Source: Bacteroidota bacterium (GTDB lineage Bacteria > Bacteroidota > Bacteroidia > Chitinophagales > Chitinophagaceae). Taken from it: a DNA stretch of 17,177 nucleotides. The translations under genes and the position numbers were made by a program. Below, piece after piece: positions 7,122 through 13,481 of this stretch. Under the pieces are notes generated by a model. The model did no database searches. It had not been told where the DNA came from and was given only the letters and a program-made list of their open reading frames with translations. How positions within the stretch are numbered: the first letter of the stretch is position 1; each line of letters begins with the position of its first letter. The stretch spans positions 1 to 17,177 of the forward strand of contig JAEWBD010000399.1 of NCBI GenBank assembly GCA_023391315.1, written 5' to 3'.

Positions 7122-8669
7122 ATGAAAAAGATATTTTATATAATAACAGGCATTGCACTCAGTTCCGTTATCTGTTTTTCCTGTTCTAAAAATGTTGAAG
7201 GCAGAACAGATAAAACGCCTGCACTTAACCCGGTTTCGCAGGATCTTAATGCCGGTGAATGGAAGCTCGTTTTGCTTTCAAGACCGGATACATTTGCCGT
7301 GGCAGCACCGGCAGCGCCAGGCACACCTGAATATACCGGCTACCTGAATGAAATAAAGGGATATCAGCGAAAATTATCAGGCGAACAAATGAATAACGTA
7401 CGTTACTGGGCGGCGGGCGGTGTTTTGCGGTGGAATGAGATTATGCGGGAGCTTGTAGCCAAATATAATCTGCCACCTTACCAGAATGATGACGGTACTT
7501 ATCCTGCGCCTAATGCAGCAGATCCATTTAACTACCCGATGTTCCCGTTTGCAAACCCTCCTTACGCAGCACGGGCCTATGCCTATATTAGTGCTGCGCA
7601 ATACGATGCATTGGTTGCCTGCTGGTATTACAAAAAGTTATACAATCAAAAACGGCCTTATGATGTTGATTCAAGTGTAAAAGCTATAAGCGGCAGGGTT
7701 GATCTGCCTTCTTATCCTTCAGAGGCAGCCGTTATAGCCGGCGCTACAGTTGAAATAATGAAGATGATGTTCCCAACCGAGGTGGCTTTTGTTCAGCAAA
7801 AACTGGAAGACCAGGAAGAAGCGGCCGTAATGAGTGGTGCTGCCACCCGCGCCGATATTAAAGCCGGTGAAGCATTGGGCAGGCAAATAGCGTCTGTGTT
7901 TACGGCAAGGGCAAGAACAGATAAAGCGGGCCAGGCAGGCGGTAACCCTGAATTATGGAATAACATGGCCAACAATACCGCCGCAAGGGGAGAAAAACCC
8001 TGGCAAAGCCTGGAGGTGCCCAAACGCCCGCCCATGCTGCCTTTATTTGGAGAAGTGAAAACATTTCTGTTTGATTCGGCTACCCTTGTGCGTATAAGGC
8101 CTGCCGCGCCTTTCTCCACAGAAAGCAGCGAGTTTGCCCAGCAAAATGATGCGGCTTATAAACAGATAAAAAATCCAACGCGGGAACAGGAACGCATTGT
8201 GCAATACTGGGCAGATGGCGTAGGTACTTATACACCGTCGGGGCACTGGAATGCGATAGCCGCCGAAGATTTCATTAAACAAAATTACAGTGAGGTGCGC
8301 TGGGCGCGTAACATGGCTTTGTTGAATATGGGTCAGATGGATGCGGCCACGCTTTGCTGGAATACAAAATATTTTTATTTCAACCCGCGGCCTACGCAGA
8401 TGATGCCGGATATTAAAACGTTAACAGGTATTCCGAATTTCCCTTCCTATATATCAGGCCATTCCACCTTCAGTGAAGCGGCTGCAACTATATTAGGGCA
8501 TATTCTTCCTGCCAATGCGGATAAGTATGAAGCTATGTCGAAAGAAGCCGCCATGTCAAGGTTTATTTCAGGCATACATACGCAAATGGATTGCGATTCC
8601 GGGCTTGCTGCCGGAAAAAGGGTTGGTGAATTTACTGTATTAAAGGCAAGGACAGACGGAGCTGAATAA
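7122..8669 (+). CDS. Vanadium-dependent haloperoxidase/PAP2 superfamily lipoprotein
   Basis: A 515-aa exported protein. I chose the ATG at 7122 because it gives a normal lipoprotein signal (MKKIFYIITGIALSSVICFS, lipid-modified Cys probably C21). The alternative start 12 codons earlier overlaps the previous gene. The C-terminal half has all three vanadate/phosphate-binding motifs of the PAP2 and vanadium-haloperoxidase fold: KxxxxxxRP (K416-P424), SGH in SYISGHSTFS (445-447), and SRxxxxxHxxxD (S479, R480, H486, D490). YWADGVGTYTPSGHWN (362-377) is typical of bacterial haloperoxidase-like proteins. The N-terminal half repeats the pattern in degenerate form. It may act as a peroxidase on halides or as an acid phosphatase; the sequence does not decide. 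A strong terminator follows. Confidence 0.88.
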   Translation: MKKIFYIITGIALSSVICFSCSKNVEGRTDKTPALNPVSQDLNAGEWKLVLLSRPDTFAVAAPAAPGTPEYTGYLNEIKGYQRKLSGEQMNNVRYWAAGGVLRWNEIMRELVAKYNLPPYQNDDGTYPAPNAADPFNYPMFPFANPPYAARAYAYISAAQYDALVACWYYKKLYNQKRPYDVDSSVKAISGRVDLPSYPSEAAVIAGATVEIMKMMFPTEVAFVQQKLEDQEEAAVMSGAATRADIKAGEALGRQIASVFTARARTDKAGQAGGNPELWNNMANNTAARGEKPWQSLEVPKRPPMLPLFGEVKTFLFDSATLVRIRPAAPFSTESSEFAQQNDAAYKQIKNPTREQERIVQYWADGVGTYTPSGHWNAIAAEDFIKQNYSEVRWARNMALLNMGQMDAATLCWNTKYFYFNPRPTQMMPDIKTLTGIPNFPSYISGHSTFSEAAATILGHILPANADKYEAMSKEAAMSRFISGIHTQMDCDSGLAAGKRVGEFTVLKARTDGAE

Positions 8670-8712
8670 AATATCAATCATGAATTTCTACAATCAATAA
8701 TACAAGCATTAG

Positions 8713-8742
8713 ACACTGCCAGTCGTGGCAGTGTAATTTTTT
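8713..8742 (+). terminator. Strong intrinsic terminator after the PAP2 gene
   Basis: ACACTGCCA (8713-8721) and TGGCAGTGT (8726-8734) form a perfect 9-bp stem with a GTCG tetraloop, followed by AA and six T. It closes the 5465-8669 unit and separates it from the CxxC AhpD-like gene. Confidence 0.92.
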
Positions 8743-8766
8743 AAAACTTTATCAATTAAAAAACTT

Positions 8767-9324
8767 ATGGCGCACATACAATTGAATGATGAAAATTTAC
8801 CGGGTATAATTGGTTTAATGCATTACAGTCCTGAAACGGCAAAGCCTTTAAATGAGCTGGCTGAAGTATTGTTGGTAAATGATAACAGTTTAACACGCGG
8901 CGAAAGGGAACTGATAGCATCTTCCGTTTCATACTGGAATGATTGCCATTTTTGTCACACGTCGCATGGCGCCGCTGCGGCTGCATTATTAAACCAGCCG
9001 GTTTCACTGATAGCAGATATAAAAAACGGCCTGCAGCAAACAGCGGTTTCTGATAAAATGCGGGCGCTGCTTGCCATAGCCCGGCAGGTGCAGAAAGGAG
9101 GGAAGCATGTAACTTCTGAACATATAGAAAAAGCAAAAGCAGAAGGGGCTACCGATAAAGAAATTCATGATACGGTTTTAATAGCGGCTGCGTTTTGCAT
9201 GTATAACCGTTATGTGGACGGGCTTGCAACATGGGCGCCTGATACCGATGAAGCATTCATGCCAATGGGTGAAATGCTTGCAGAAAGAGGTTATAACGCT
9301 GTAACGCCGGTGGAAACTGAATAA
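8767..9324 (+). CDS. Carboxymuconolactone decarboxylase/AhpD-like peroxidase-related protein
   Basis: A 185-aa all-helical protein of the AhpD-like superfamily. The active-site motif is C60-H-F-C63 with H67 in CHFCHTSHG, preceded by E47 in the position of the proton-relay Glu of AhpD. In AhpD the CxxC cysteines cycle between dithiol and disulfide to reduce peroxidases or peroxides. The C-terminal YNRYVDGLATWAP segment is typical of the 'uncharacterised peroxidase-related' subgroup (TIGR01926-like). It is cytosolic, with no signal peptide. Terminators on both sides show it is its own transcription unit. It lies between a haloperoxidase-like lipoprotein and a DoxX-like membrane protein. A peroxide or thiol-stress role is inferred; the physiological substrate is unknown. 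Confidence 0.9.
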   Translation: MAHIQLNDENLPGIIGLMHYSPETAKPLNELAEVLLVNDNSLTRGERELIASSVSYWNDCHFCHTSHGAAAAALLNQPVSLIADIKNGLQQTAVSDKMRALLAIARQVQKGGKHVTSEHIEKAKAEGATDKEIHDTVLIAAAFCMYNRYVDGLATWAPDTDEAFMPMGEMLAERGYNAVTPVETE

Positions 9325-9353
9325 AGATTCTCTATTATAATACAAGCAAACAC

Positions 9354-9382
9354 GCCCTGTTATTCTTAACGGGGCATTTTTT
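9354..9382 (+). terminator. Intrinsic terminator after the CxxC AhpD-like gene
   Basis: GCCCTGTTA (9354-9362) and TAACGGGGC (9367-9375) form a 9-bp stem with one G-T wobble and a TTCT loop, followed by A and six T. It lies 30 bp past the stop codon. Confidence 0.88.
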
Positions 9383-9450
9383 AAAACAATCAGCGTAATA
9401 ACATACATAATGCGGCGTGCTATTAAATTATATAGAGGAAGAATGAACCG

Positions 9451-9470
9451 CCATTTCGACGGAGGAGAAT
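9451..9470. repeat. Possible copy of a dispersed Bacteroidota 'TTTCGACGGAGGAGAA' motif
   Basis: CCATTTCGACGGAGGAGAAT resembles a short motif (of the form CATTTCGACGAAGGAGAAATC) that I recall as recurring in intergenic DNA of many Bacteroidota genomes. Only one degenerate copy is visible in this window, so the repeat status rests on memory. It sits between the terminator at 9354-9382 and the DoxX-like gene start at 9543. Confidence 0.35.
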
Positions 9471-9542
9471 GCGAAGTATCACCAATGCCATAATGATATG
9501 AATATTCTATTTGTTACCCCCTCGGTATTTGATTTATAAACA

Positions 9543-10355
9543 ATGAAAGACGGAACAGAACAAAAGATATATTACACATTACGCATTGCATGCGCCATGT
9601 GTTTCATCGGCCATGGATCGTTTGGCATTATTACCAAAGAAGTATGGTGTAATTATTTTGGTGTGTTTAATATTGATCATAACACATCATATCTACTTAT
9701 GCCTTACGTGGGGATAATGGATATAGGCATGGGACTGCTTATACTGTTTTATCCATTAAGGGCGGTTTTTGGATGGCTGGTTATATGGGGCTTCATTACA
9801 GCATCCATGCGGCCTTTATCCGGTGAACCGTTTGCGGAGTTTATTGAACGTGCGGGTAATTATGGTGCACCGCTGGCTTTATTGATTTTAACTTTTAAAG
9901 GCCGCAACAATTTTAAGCACTGGTTTAAAATTGTTGATGTTGGCGATGTGCAGTCAAACCCGGTAATCATTAAAAGGATTTATATAGCTTTAAGAATAAT
10001 TGTATTCCTGCTACTGCTTGGCCACGGCTGGCTTAACCTTATAGAAAAGAAATCTTTATTGAATCAATATGCATCGCTTGGCTTTTCCAATACAGTACGT
10101 ATGGCACATATTGTGGGTTCACTGGAAATATTAGCTGCATGTATATCACTTATAAAACCTGTGCATTCAATACTGCTTATGTTTTTTATATGGAAGGTAT
10201 TAAGCGAAATGTTTTACCCGCAATGGGAAATATTTGAATTTATTGAACGCGGGGGCAGTTACGGAACAATACTGGCTTTATGGCTTCTTGTCAAACCTTC
10301 TTCCAGGTATTATTTTAATAACAAACAGCACACAAGTGTTCCGGAAAGGCTGTGA
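9543..10355 (+). CDS. DoxX-like integral membrane protein with two tandem halves
   Basis: A 270-aa protein with about eight hydrophobic segments. It consists of two homologous halves of about 130 residues. Each begins with a LRI helix followed by GHG (23-25 and 160-162) and ends with EFIERAGNYGAPLALLIL (99-116) or EFIERGGSYGTILALWLL (232-249). Each half has the size and four-helix layout of a DoxX/DoxD-type unit, so the gene looks like a fused tandem duplication. DoxX-family proteins are associated with quinone or thiosulfate redox chemistry and oxidative stress in other bacteria; the precise function here is not determinable. The start ATG at 9543 follows an AT-rich leader. The gene is preceded by the terminator of the CxxC gene, so it has its own promoter, and it is followed by a long hairpin. 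Confidence 0.78.
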   Translation: MKDGTEQKIYYTLRIACAMCFIGHGSFGIITKEVWCNYFGVFNIDHNTSYLLMPYVGIMDIGMGLLILFYPLRAVFGWLVIWGFITASMRPLSGEPFAEFIERAGNYGAPLALLILTFKGRNNFKHWFKIVDVGDVQSNPVIIKRIYIALRIIVFLLLLGHGWLNLIEKKSLLNQYASLGFSNTVRMAHIVGSLEILAACISLIKPVHSILLMFFIWKVLSEMFYPQWEIFEFIERGGSYGTILALWLLVKPSSRYYFNNKQHTSVPERL

Positions 10356-10449
10356 AGAAATTATTACTGCAGGTTTATAGCTTTATAGCAGGGAAGTAAG
10401 AGAAGCATAGCAACTGATTAAACTTTAAGCAAAATTTTTTGGGCAGAGG

Positions 10450-10502
10450 GCAGAACGGCATTGCAATACCCAGGTTTGGGTATTGCAATGAGAACTGCTT
10501 TT
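10450..10502 (+). terminator. Long hairpin terminator between the converging DoxX-like and DUF4349 genes
   Basis: CATTGCAATACCC (10459-10471) and GGGTATTGCAATG (10478-10490) are a perfect 13-bp inverted repeat with a 6-nt loop. Outside it, GCAG (10450-10453) and CTGC (10495-10498) add four base pairs after a small internal loop, and TTTT follows. It sits between converging genes and probably ends the DoxX-like transcript. Confidence 0.82.
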
Positions 10503-10506
10503 ATAC

Positions 10507-11382
10507 CTAAGCTTTTTTAAGCTTGTTTCTTTTTATATAAATAAGCGTGGCTGTTCCGCCAATGAGTGAAGGCCAGATGCTGATAAGAAACAATATAAGA
10601 TTACTGATGAACAATGTACCTGTTGAAAAAGCATCTGTCATTTTTAGGAAGAAATTCGGTTTTTTATCTTTTGACGTTGAGCCATTGATTATTGATAATA
10701 GCTAAGATTAATGGTGCTGTATGCAGATGAATGCTGCAGGTAATTTATTCTTCCGTTTGCCGCTTCAATATCTTCCTGTATATCATTTATTTCATTTTGT
10801 ACCTGCAAAATTTCATTCATATTTTTTGCCTGTTTCAAAAGCTGTAAATATTTATCACGCACGGCTATTTTCGCCTGCATGCGTGCTTTTGTGTCAACAG
10901 CTTCGCCTGTTACATCTGCAGTTGAAATATTCTTGTTGACTATTTTAATGCCGTCGCCGCCAAACGAATTTACCAGTGCATCAAACAGGGCAACAGGCAC
11001 CTTAATGGTAATTGTGTTTTCAATCCTGTAATCTGTTTCCTGCTGATTTTCCCCTTGCTATGTAAGCCCCATATTGTTTCAGTGAATTGTGAACAGATGT
11101 ATTGAATATTTTATAATCTTTTACCTGTAATTGTACATCAGCCGTTTTAATTATTTTCCTGTCCCAGTCTGCATTGCCATTTTTCGTTAAGCCGGGAACA
11201 TTGTTTGCCGCAGGCGAACCGGTTGTGTCGGCCGCTGTTAGCTGTTCTTCCTGCTTCCCTGTTGCCTTGTCTTGATCTGTTATAGTTTGATCTTCTGATT
11301 GAATATCCTTCGTTTCCTTCTCTCTATTGCAAGCGAATAACATCATGGCAAGTATTGCCATGTAATAAATATAGCGTTTCAT
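10507..11382 (-). pseudogene. DUF4349 lipoprotein, two frame breaks
   Basis: Three pieces in different frames together make one DUF4349-type protein of about 291 aa. The first piece starts MKRYIYYMAILAMMLFAC, a lipoprotein signal with C18, and carries the ADVQLQVKDYK strand. The second contains ENTITIKVPVALFDAL, coiled-coil heptads (KYLQLLKQAKNMNEILQVQN) and SAYSTINLSYYQ. The third, after a second break near 10690, encodes the usual C-terminal membrane helix (TLFISNLILFLISIWPSLIG) and a basic tail (KRNKLKK) ending at a TAG at 10507-10509. Break 1 is an extra base in the CCCC run at 11051-11054. Break 2 is a missing base near 10690. Each is fixed by one nucleotide, so these could be true disabling mutations or assembly errors. 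The role of DUF4349 lipoproteins is unknown. Confidence 0.82.
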
Positions 11383-11431
11383 ATAAGTTGATTATTTGGT
11401 TGATAAATAAGATGCAAAAACAATCTGTTTA

Positions 11432-11460
11432 CATAAATGCAGGCTTACCATTTATGCAGG
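11432..11460. promoter_or_regulatory. Paired repeat upstream of the DUF4349 gene
   Basis: CATAAATG (11432-11439) and CATTTATG (11449-11456) are exact inverted repeats, and each is followed by CAGG, so the sites are also direct repeats ending in ATGCAGG. The pair lies 50-78 bp upstream of the DUF4349 start on its strand, in promoter territory. It may be an operator; no matching regulator can be named. Confidence 0.35.
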
Positions 11461-11516
11461 TTAACTTTTTTGATTTGGTGATTAATATTGTTACAGACAG
11501 CGGCTACTATGCTGCA

Positions 11517-11711
11517 CTATAAACACAACATATCTTGATTGATAAATTTGATTTTTAGAAATTTGAAATGATTTGCAAGCCTGCGTGAATTAATTAGGGG
11601 GCAGCAATTTTTGTAACCAACAATGATAGTTAAAAGAAAGTGAAGGATAATATATGCTTTTAGAAGCATCACAATAAATGTGGCATTAAATAACTTCTGT
11701 TCTAAAATCAT
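11517..11711 (-). CDS. Possible small membrane protein downstream of the XRE regulator
   Basis: A 64-aa frame beginning 9 bp after the stop of the XRE gene on the same strand. The N-terminal half is hydrophobic (FNATFIVMLLKAYIILHFLL) and could form one membrane helix, with a basic, Lys-rich C-terminus (FKFLKIKFINQ). I recognise no family and the composition is AT-rich enough for a chance frame. The tight spacing to a regulator is the only reason to list it. Confidence 0.28.
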   Translation of the reverse strand: MILEQKLFNATFIVMLLKAYIILHFLLTIIVGYKNCCPLINSRRLANHFKFLKIKFINQDMLCL

Positions 11712-11720
11712 TATAGCTAA

Positions 11721-11927
11721 CTATCCTATGGCAGTCAATATAATTGTTATAATTGAAACATCCAATGCTGTGGCTATTTGTTCAAGTCTTTGCAATGTAA
11801 TATGGCTTGTTTTCCCCCTTTCTATATCGCTGTAGGCAGTATGGGATATACCAATGCAATCTGCAATAACAGTTTGTTTAAGGTTTTTTGATCTGCGGAT
11901 TTCCTTAATGGCTTTTCCTACCTGCAT
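11721..11927 (-). CDS. XRE family (Cro/cI-like HTH) transcriptional regulator
   Basis: A 68-aa single-domain helix-turn-helix protein. The HTH_3 pattern is complete: VGKAIKEIRRSKNLKQTVIA, then GISHTAYSDIERGKTSHITL, then QRLEQIATALDVSI. There is no sensor domain, so it acts like a Cro-type or toxin-antitoxin/phage-type repressor or an R-M/bacteriocin control protein. It is transcribed divergently from the secreted-protein gene at 12083. A perfect 9-3-9 palindrome (12003-12023) lies between them, a natural autoregulatory operator for a dimeric XRE protein. The start ATG at 11927 follows an AT-rich leader. Confidence 0.88.
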   Translation of the reverse strand: MQVGKAIKEIRRSKNLKQTVIADCIGISHTAYSDIERGKTSHITLQRLEQIATALDVSIITIILTAIG

Positions 11928-12002
11928 TTTTTATATTTTAACTTATAGGCAGCTGGGATATTATAAATTAAAGGTAGAAAGAATTTTTTTAGTTGTTATC
12001 GA

Positions 12003-12023
12003 ATTTCAAGTATTACTTGAAAT
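12003..12023. promoter_or_regulatory. Palindromic operator candidate (9-3-9) in the divergent promoter region
   Basis: ATTTCAAGT (12003-12011) and ACTTGAAAT (12015-12023) are exact inverted repeats with a 3-bp centre. Two direct copies of TAGTTGTT (11990-11997 and 12028-12035) flank it. The site lies 76 bp from the XRE start and 60 bp from the divergent gene start, so one dimeric repressor could control both. The pairing with the XRE protein is inferred from position and symmetry. Confidence 0.65.
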
Positions 12024-12082
12024 GTTGTAGTTGTTTTTGCTATACCCAGTTATTAATTTTGATATACAATTAGCCATTTGAA

Positions 12083-12729
12083 ATGAAAAAAATCTCCCCT
12101 CTGCCGCAGCTTTTGTTTTTAGTAATAGGTATTGCTTTTTTATTATGTAAGTGCGGTGATAAGGAAATTACTCAATCAAAGACGTTAACTGCTTCAGTTG
12201 AAAATGCAACAACAAAACACCCAATTTCAGATCAGGATTTTAATACTTGCATGAGTAATGCAGATTTAATAACAAATATTGTAGAAAGACCCACAAGAAC
12301 ACTTGACAGCGCATATGCTCAAAGAGTAGCAAATGCTACTTCAGAAACTCAGGTGCGTTCAATTTTTTAAGTGAAAGGTTTACTGCTAATGATGTTAATT
12401 TATTAGTTAGCGCAGCATATTCATGTAAAAACTTAACTGCCAATATTTCCAACACTACCATCGATTGGCATAATAAGGTTACTACATACATGGATAGCAC
12501 AAATGGAGGAGGAGTTGGTGCGATGCATGTTCCAGGTGAATGCGAAAAAAACAGAGATGATGGGCTCGAAGGTTGCGACCATACAGAATGGTTCATGATA
12601 GGATGCAGTATTTTAGGAGGGTTTATTAATCCATGGCTTGGCGCAGCTGTTGCCGTTGAAACAAAGCTTGGAGCTGATGAATGCCGCTCAAGTATTCAAA
12701 CATCATATCAGCACTGTATAGGGCATTAA
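12083..12729 (+). pseudogene. Exported cysteine-rich protein of unknown function, frame break at a T6 run
   Basis: Two frames join into one protein of about 215 aa. Part 1 (12083-12370) begins MKKISPLPQLLFLVIGIAFL, a signal peptide or lipoprotein leader with C22 and C24, and stops at a TAA directly after TTTTTT (12363-12368). One extra T restores SIFLSERFTANDVNLLVSAA and runs in frame to the stop at 12729. The mature part has about seven Cys, a Gly/Asp-rich centre (GGGVGAMHVPGECEKN) and a hydrophobic Gly-rich helix near the end (FMIGCSILGGFINPWLGAAV). No family is recognised. The break may be a mutation, a homopolymer assembly error, or -1 slippage at UUU-UAA. It is divergent from the XRE regulator and 9 bp upstream of a small membrane protein. 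Confidence 0.65.
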
Positions 12730-12738
12730 AAAAAATAT

Positions 12739-12981
12739 ATGACAAGAAATCAAAAATTTACTTTAATAGCAGTAATACCTGCCTTATTATTACTACCGCT
12801 TAACTTATTACCTGCATTATCACCATATAGATACTATGGTATTTTGGGTATGCTTATAGCAGAAACAATTATTGTTTTAATATTCGCTCAGAGAATGGAA
12901 AAAAAGGAGATTGTTAAACGCATTGTCTGGGCAATTGTAATAGGTATTTTTGCTATCATATTAAAATATATAAATTTTTAA
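12739..12981 (+). CDS. Small membrane protein (80 aa), possible partner or immunity protein
   Basis: An 80-aa protein that is almost entirely membrane: three hydrophobic segments (FTLIAVIPALLLLPLNLLPA, YYGILGMLIAETIIVLIFA and IVWAIVIGIFAIILKYI), with the charged loop QRMEKKEIVKR between the second and third. It starts 9 bp after the stop of the secreted-protein gene, so the two are surely co-transcribed. No family is recognised. Small multi-TM proteins directly downstream of secreted toxin or bacteriocin genes are often immunity proteins, and size and position fit, but that is inference from layout only. It has no signal for processing. It converges on the EVE gene with a short AT-rich gap. 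Confidence 0.7.
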   Translation: MTRNQKFTLIAVIPALLLLPLNLLPALSPYRYYGILGMLIAETIIVLIFAQRMEKKEIVKRIVWAIVIGIFAIILKYINF

Positions 12982-13021
12982 GCGCAATGATAAACAATGC
13001 TAAAATATTTTGCCTGCAGCT

Positions 13022-13432
13022 TTACTTCATCCCACCCAGCTCCATTATCACATTCCATTCTTGATCCGTAACAGGCTGAACAGATAACCGGCCAAGCCTT
13101 ACCAGTGCCATGTTTTTTAAACGATCATCGGCTTTTACCTGCGATAGTGTAACAGGCTTCTTTATTTTCTTAACAGGCTTTAAATCAACAACCACCCAAT
13201 TTGTATCATCGGTAGTAGGATCCTGGTACGCTTCTTTTGCAACTTTGGCAATGCCCACAATTTCAGTGCCTTCATTGCTATGATAAAACAGCACTTCATC
13301 GCCTTTTTTCATTTCCCTTAAATTATTGCGTGCAGCGTAGTTTCTAACGCCATCCCAGAATGTTTGTTTATCTTTTACAAACTGGTCCCAACTGTATTTA
13401 AAAGGTTCTGATTTTACAAGCCAGTAAGCCAT
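13022..13432 (-). CDS. EVE domain-containing protein
   Basis: A 136-aa protein that is a single EVE domain (PUA-like fold, as in thymocyte nuclear protein 1). MAYWLVKSEPFKYSWDQF at the N-terminus, WDGVRNYAARNNLREMKKGD and VLFYHSNEGTEIVGIAKV are the hallmark segments. EVE domains bind modified bases in DNA or RNA and can serve as readers in modification-dependent defence or RNA modification systems. This stand-alone housekeeping form is widespread and its target here is unknown. It is cytosolic. It lies 49 bp downstream of rmlD on the same strand, separated by five TGAGTNN-type heptads, and may be the last gene of the nucleotide-sugar transcript. Function is probably unrelated to glycan synthesis. 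Confidence 0.93.
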   Translation of the reverse strand: MAYWLVKSEPFKYSWDQFVKDKQTFWDGVRNYAARNNLREMKKGDEVLFYHSNEGTEIVGIAKVAKEAYQDPTTDDTNWVVVDLKPVKKIKKPVTLSQVKADDRLKNMALVRLGRLSVQPVTDQEWNVIMELGGMK

Positions 13433-13435
13433 ATA

Positions 13436-13470
13436 TGAGTAATGAGTAATGAATAATGAGCTGTGAGAAA
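13436..13470. repeat. Five tandem TGAGTNN-type heptads between rmlD and the EVE gene
   Basis: Consecutive 7-mers read TGAGTAA, TGAGTAA, TGAATAA, TGAGCTG, TGAGAAA with no spacer. They start 3 bp from the EVE start codon and fill most of the gap to rmlD. The same heptad type occurs inside rmlD (13726-13791). Similar intergenic heptads are, to my recollection, common in Chitinophagaceae-like genomes. Confidence 0.75.
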
Positions 13471-13481
13471 GCCAACGTAAG

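Noticed and set aside
8231..8248. PSGH inside TPSGHWN taken as the phosphate-binding motif of the PAP2 protein
   Set aside because: It lies before KxxxxxxRP, so the order is wrong. The real motif is SYISGHSTFS, between KxxxxxxRP and SRxxxxxHxxxD.
12490..12729. Independent 79-aa gene starting at the ATG at 12490
   Set aside because: The same frame is open and protein-like back to the T6 run at 12363, and the upstream piece supplies the missing signal peptide, so this is the 3' part of the broken 215-aa gene.
13436..13470. Tandem repeats considered as a CRISPR array
   Set aside because: The repeat unit is 7 bp with no spacers and no cas genes are present.
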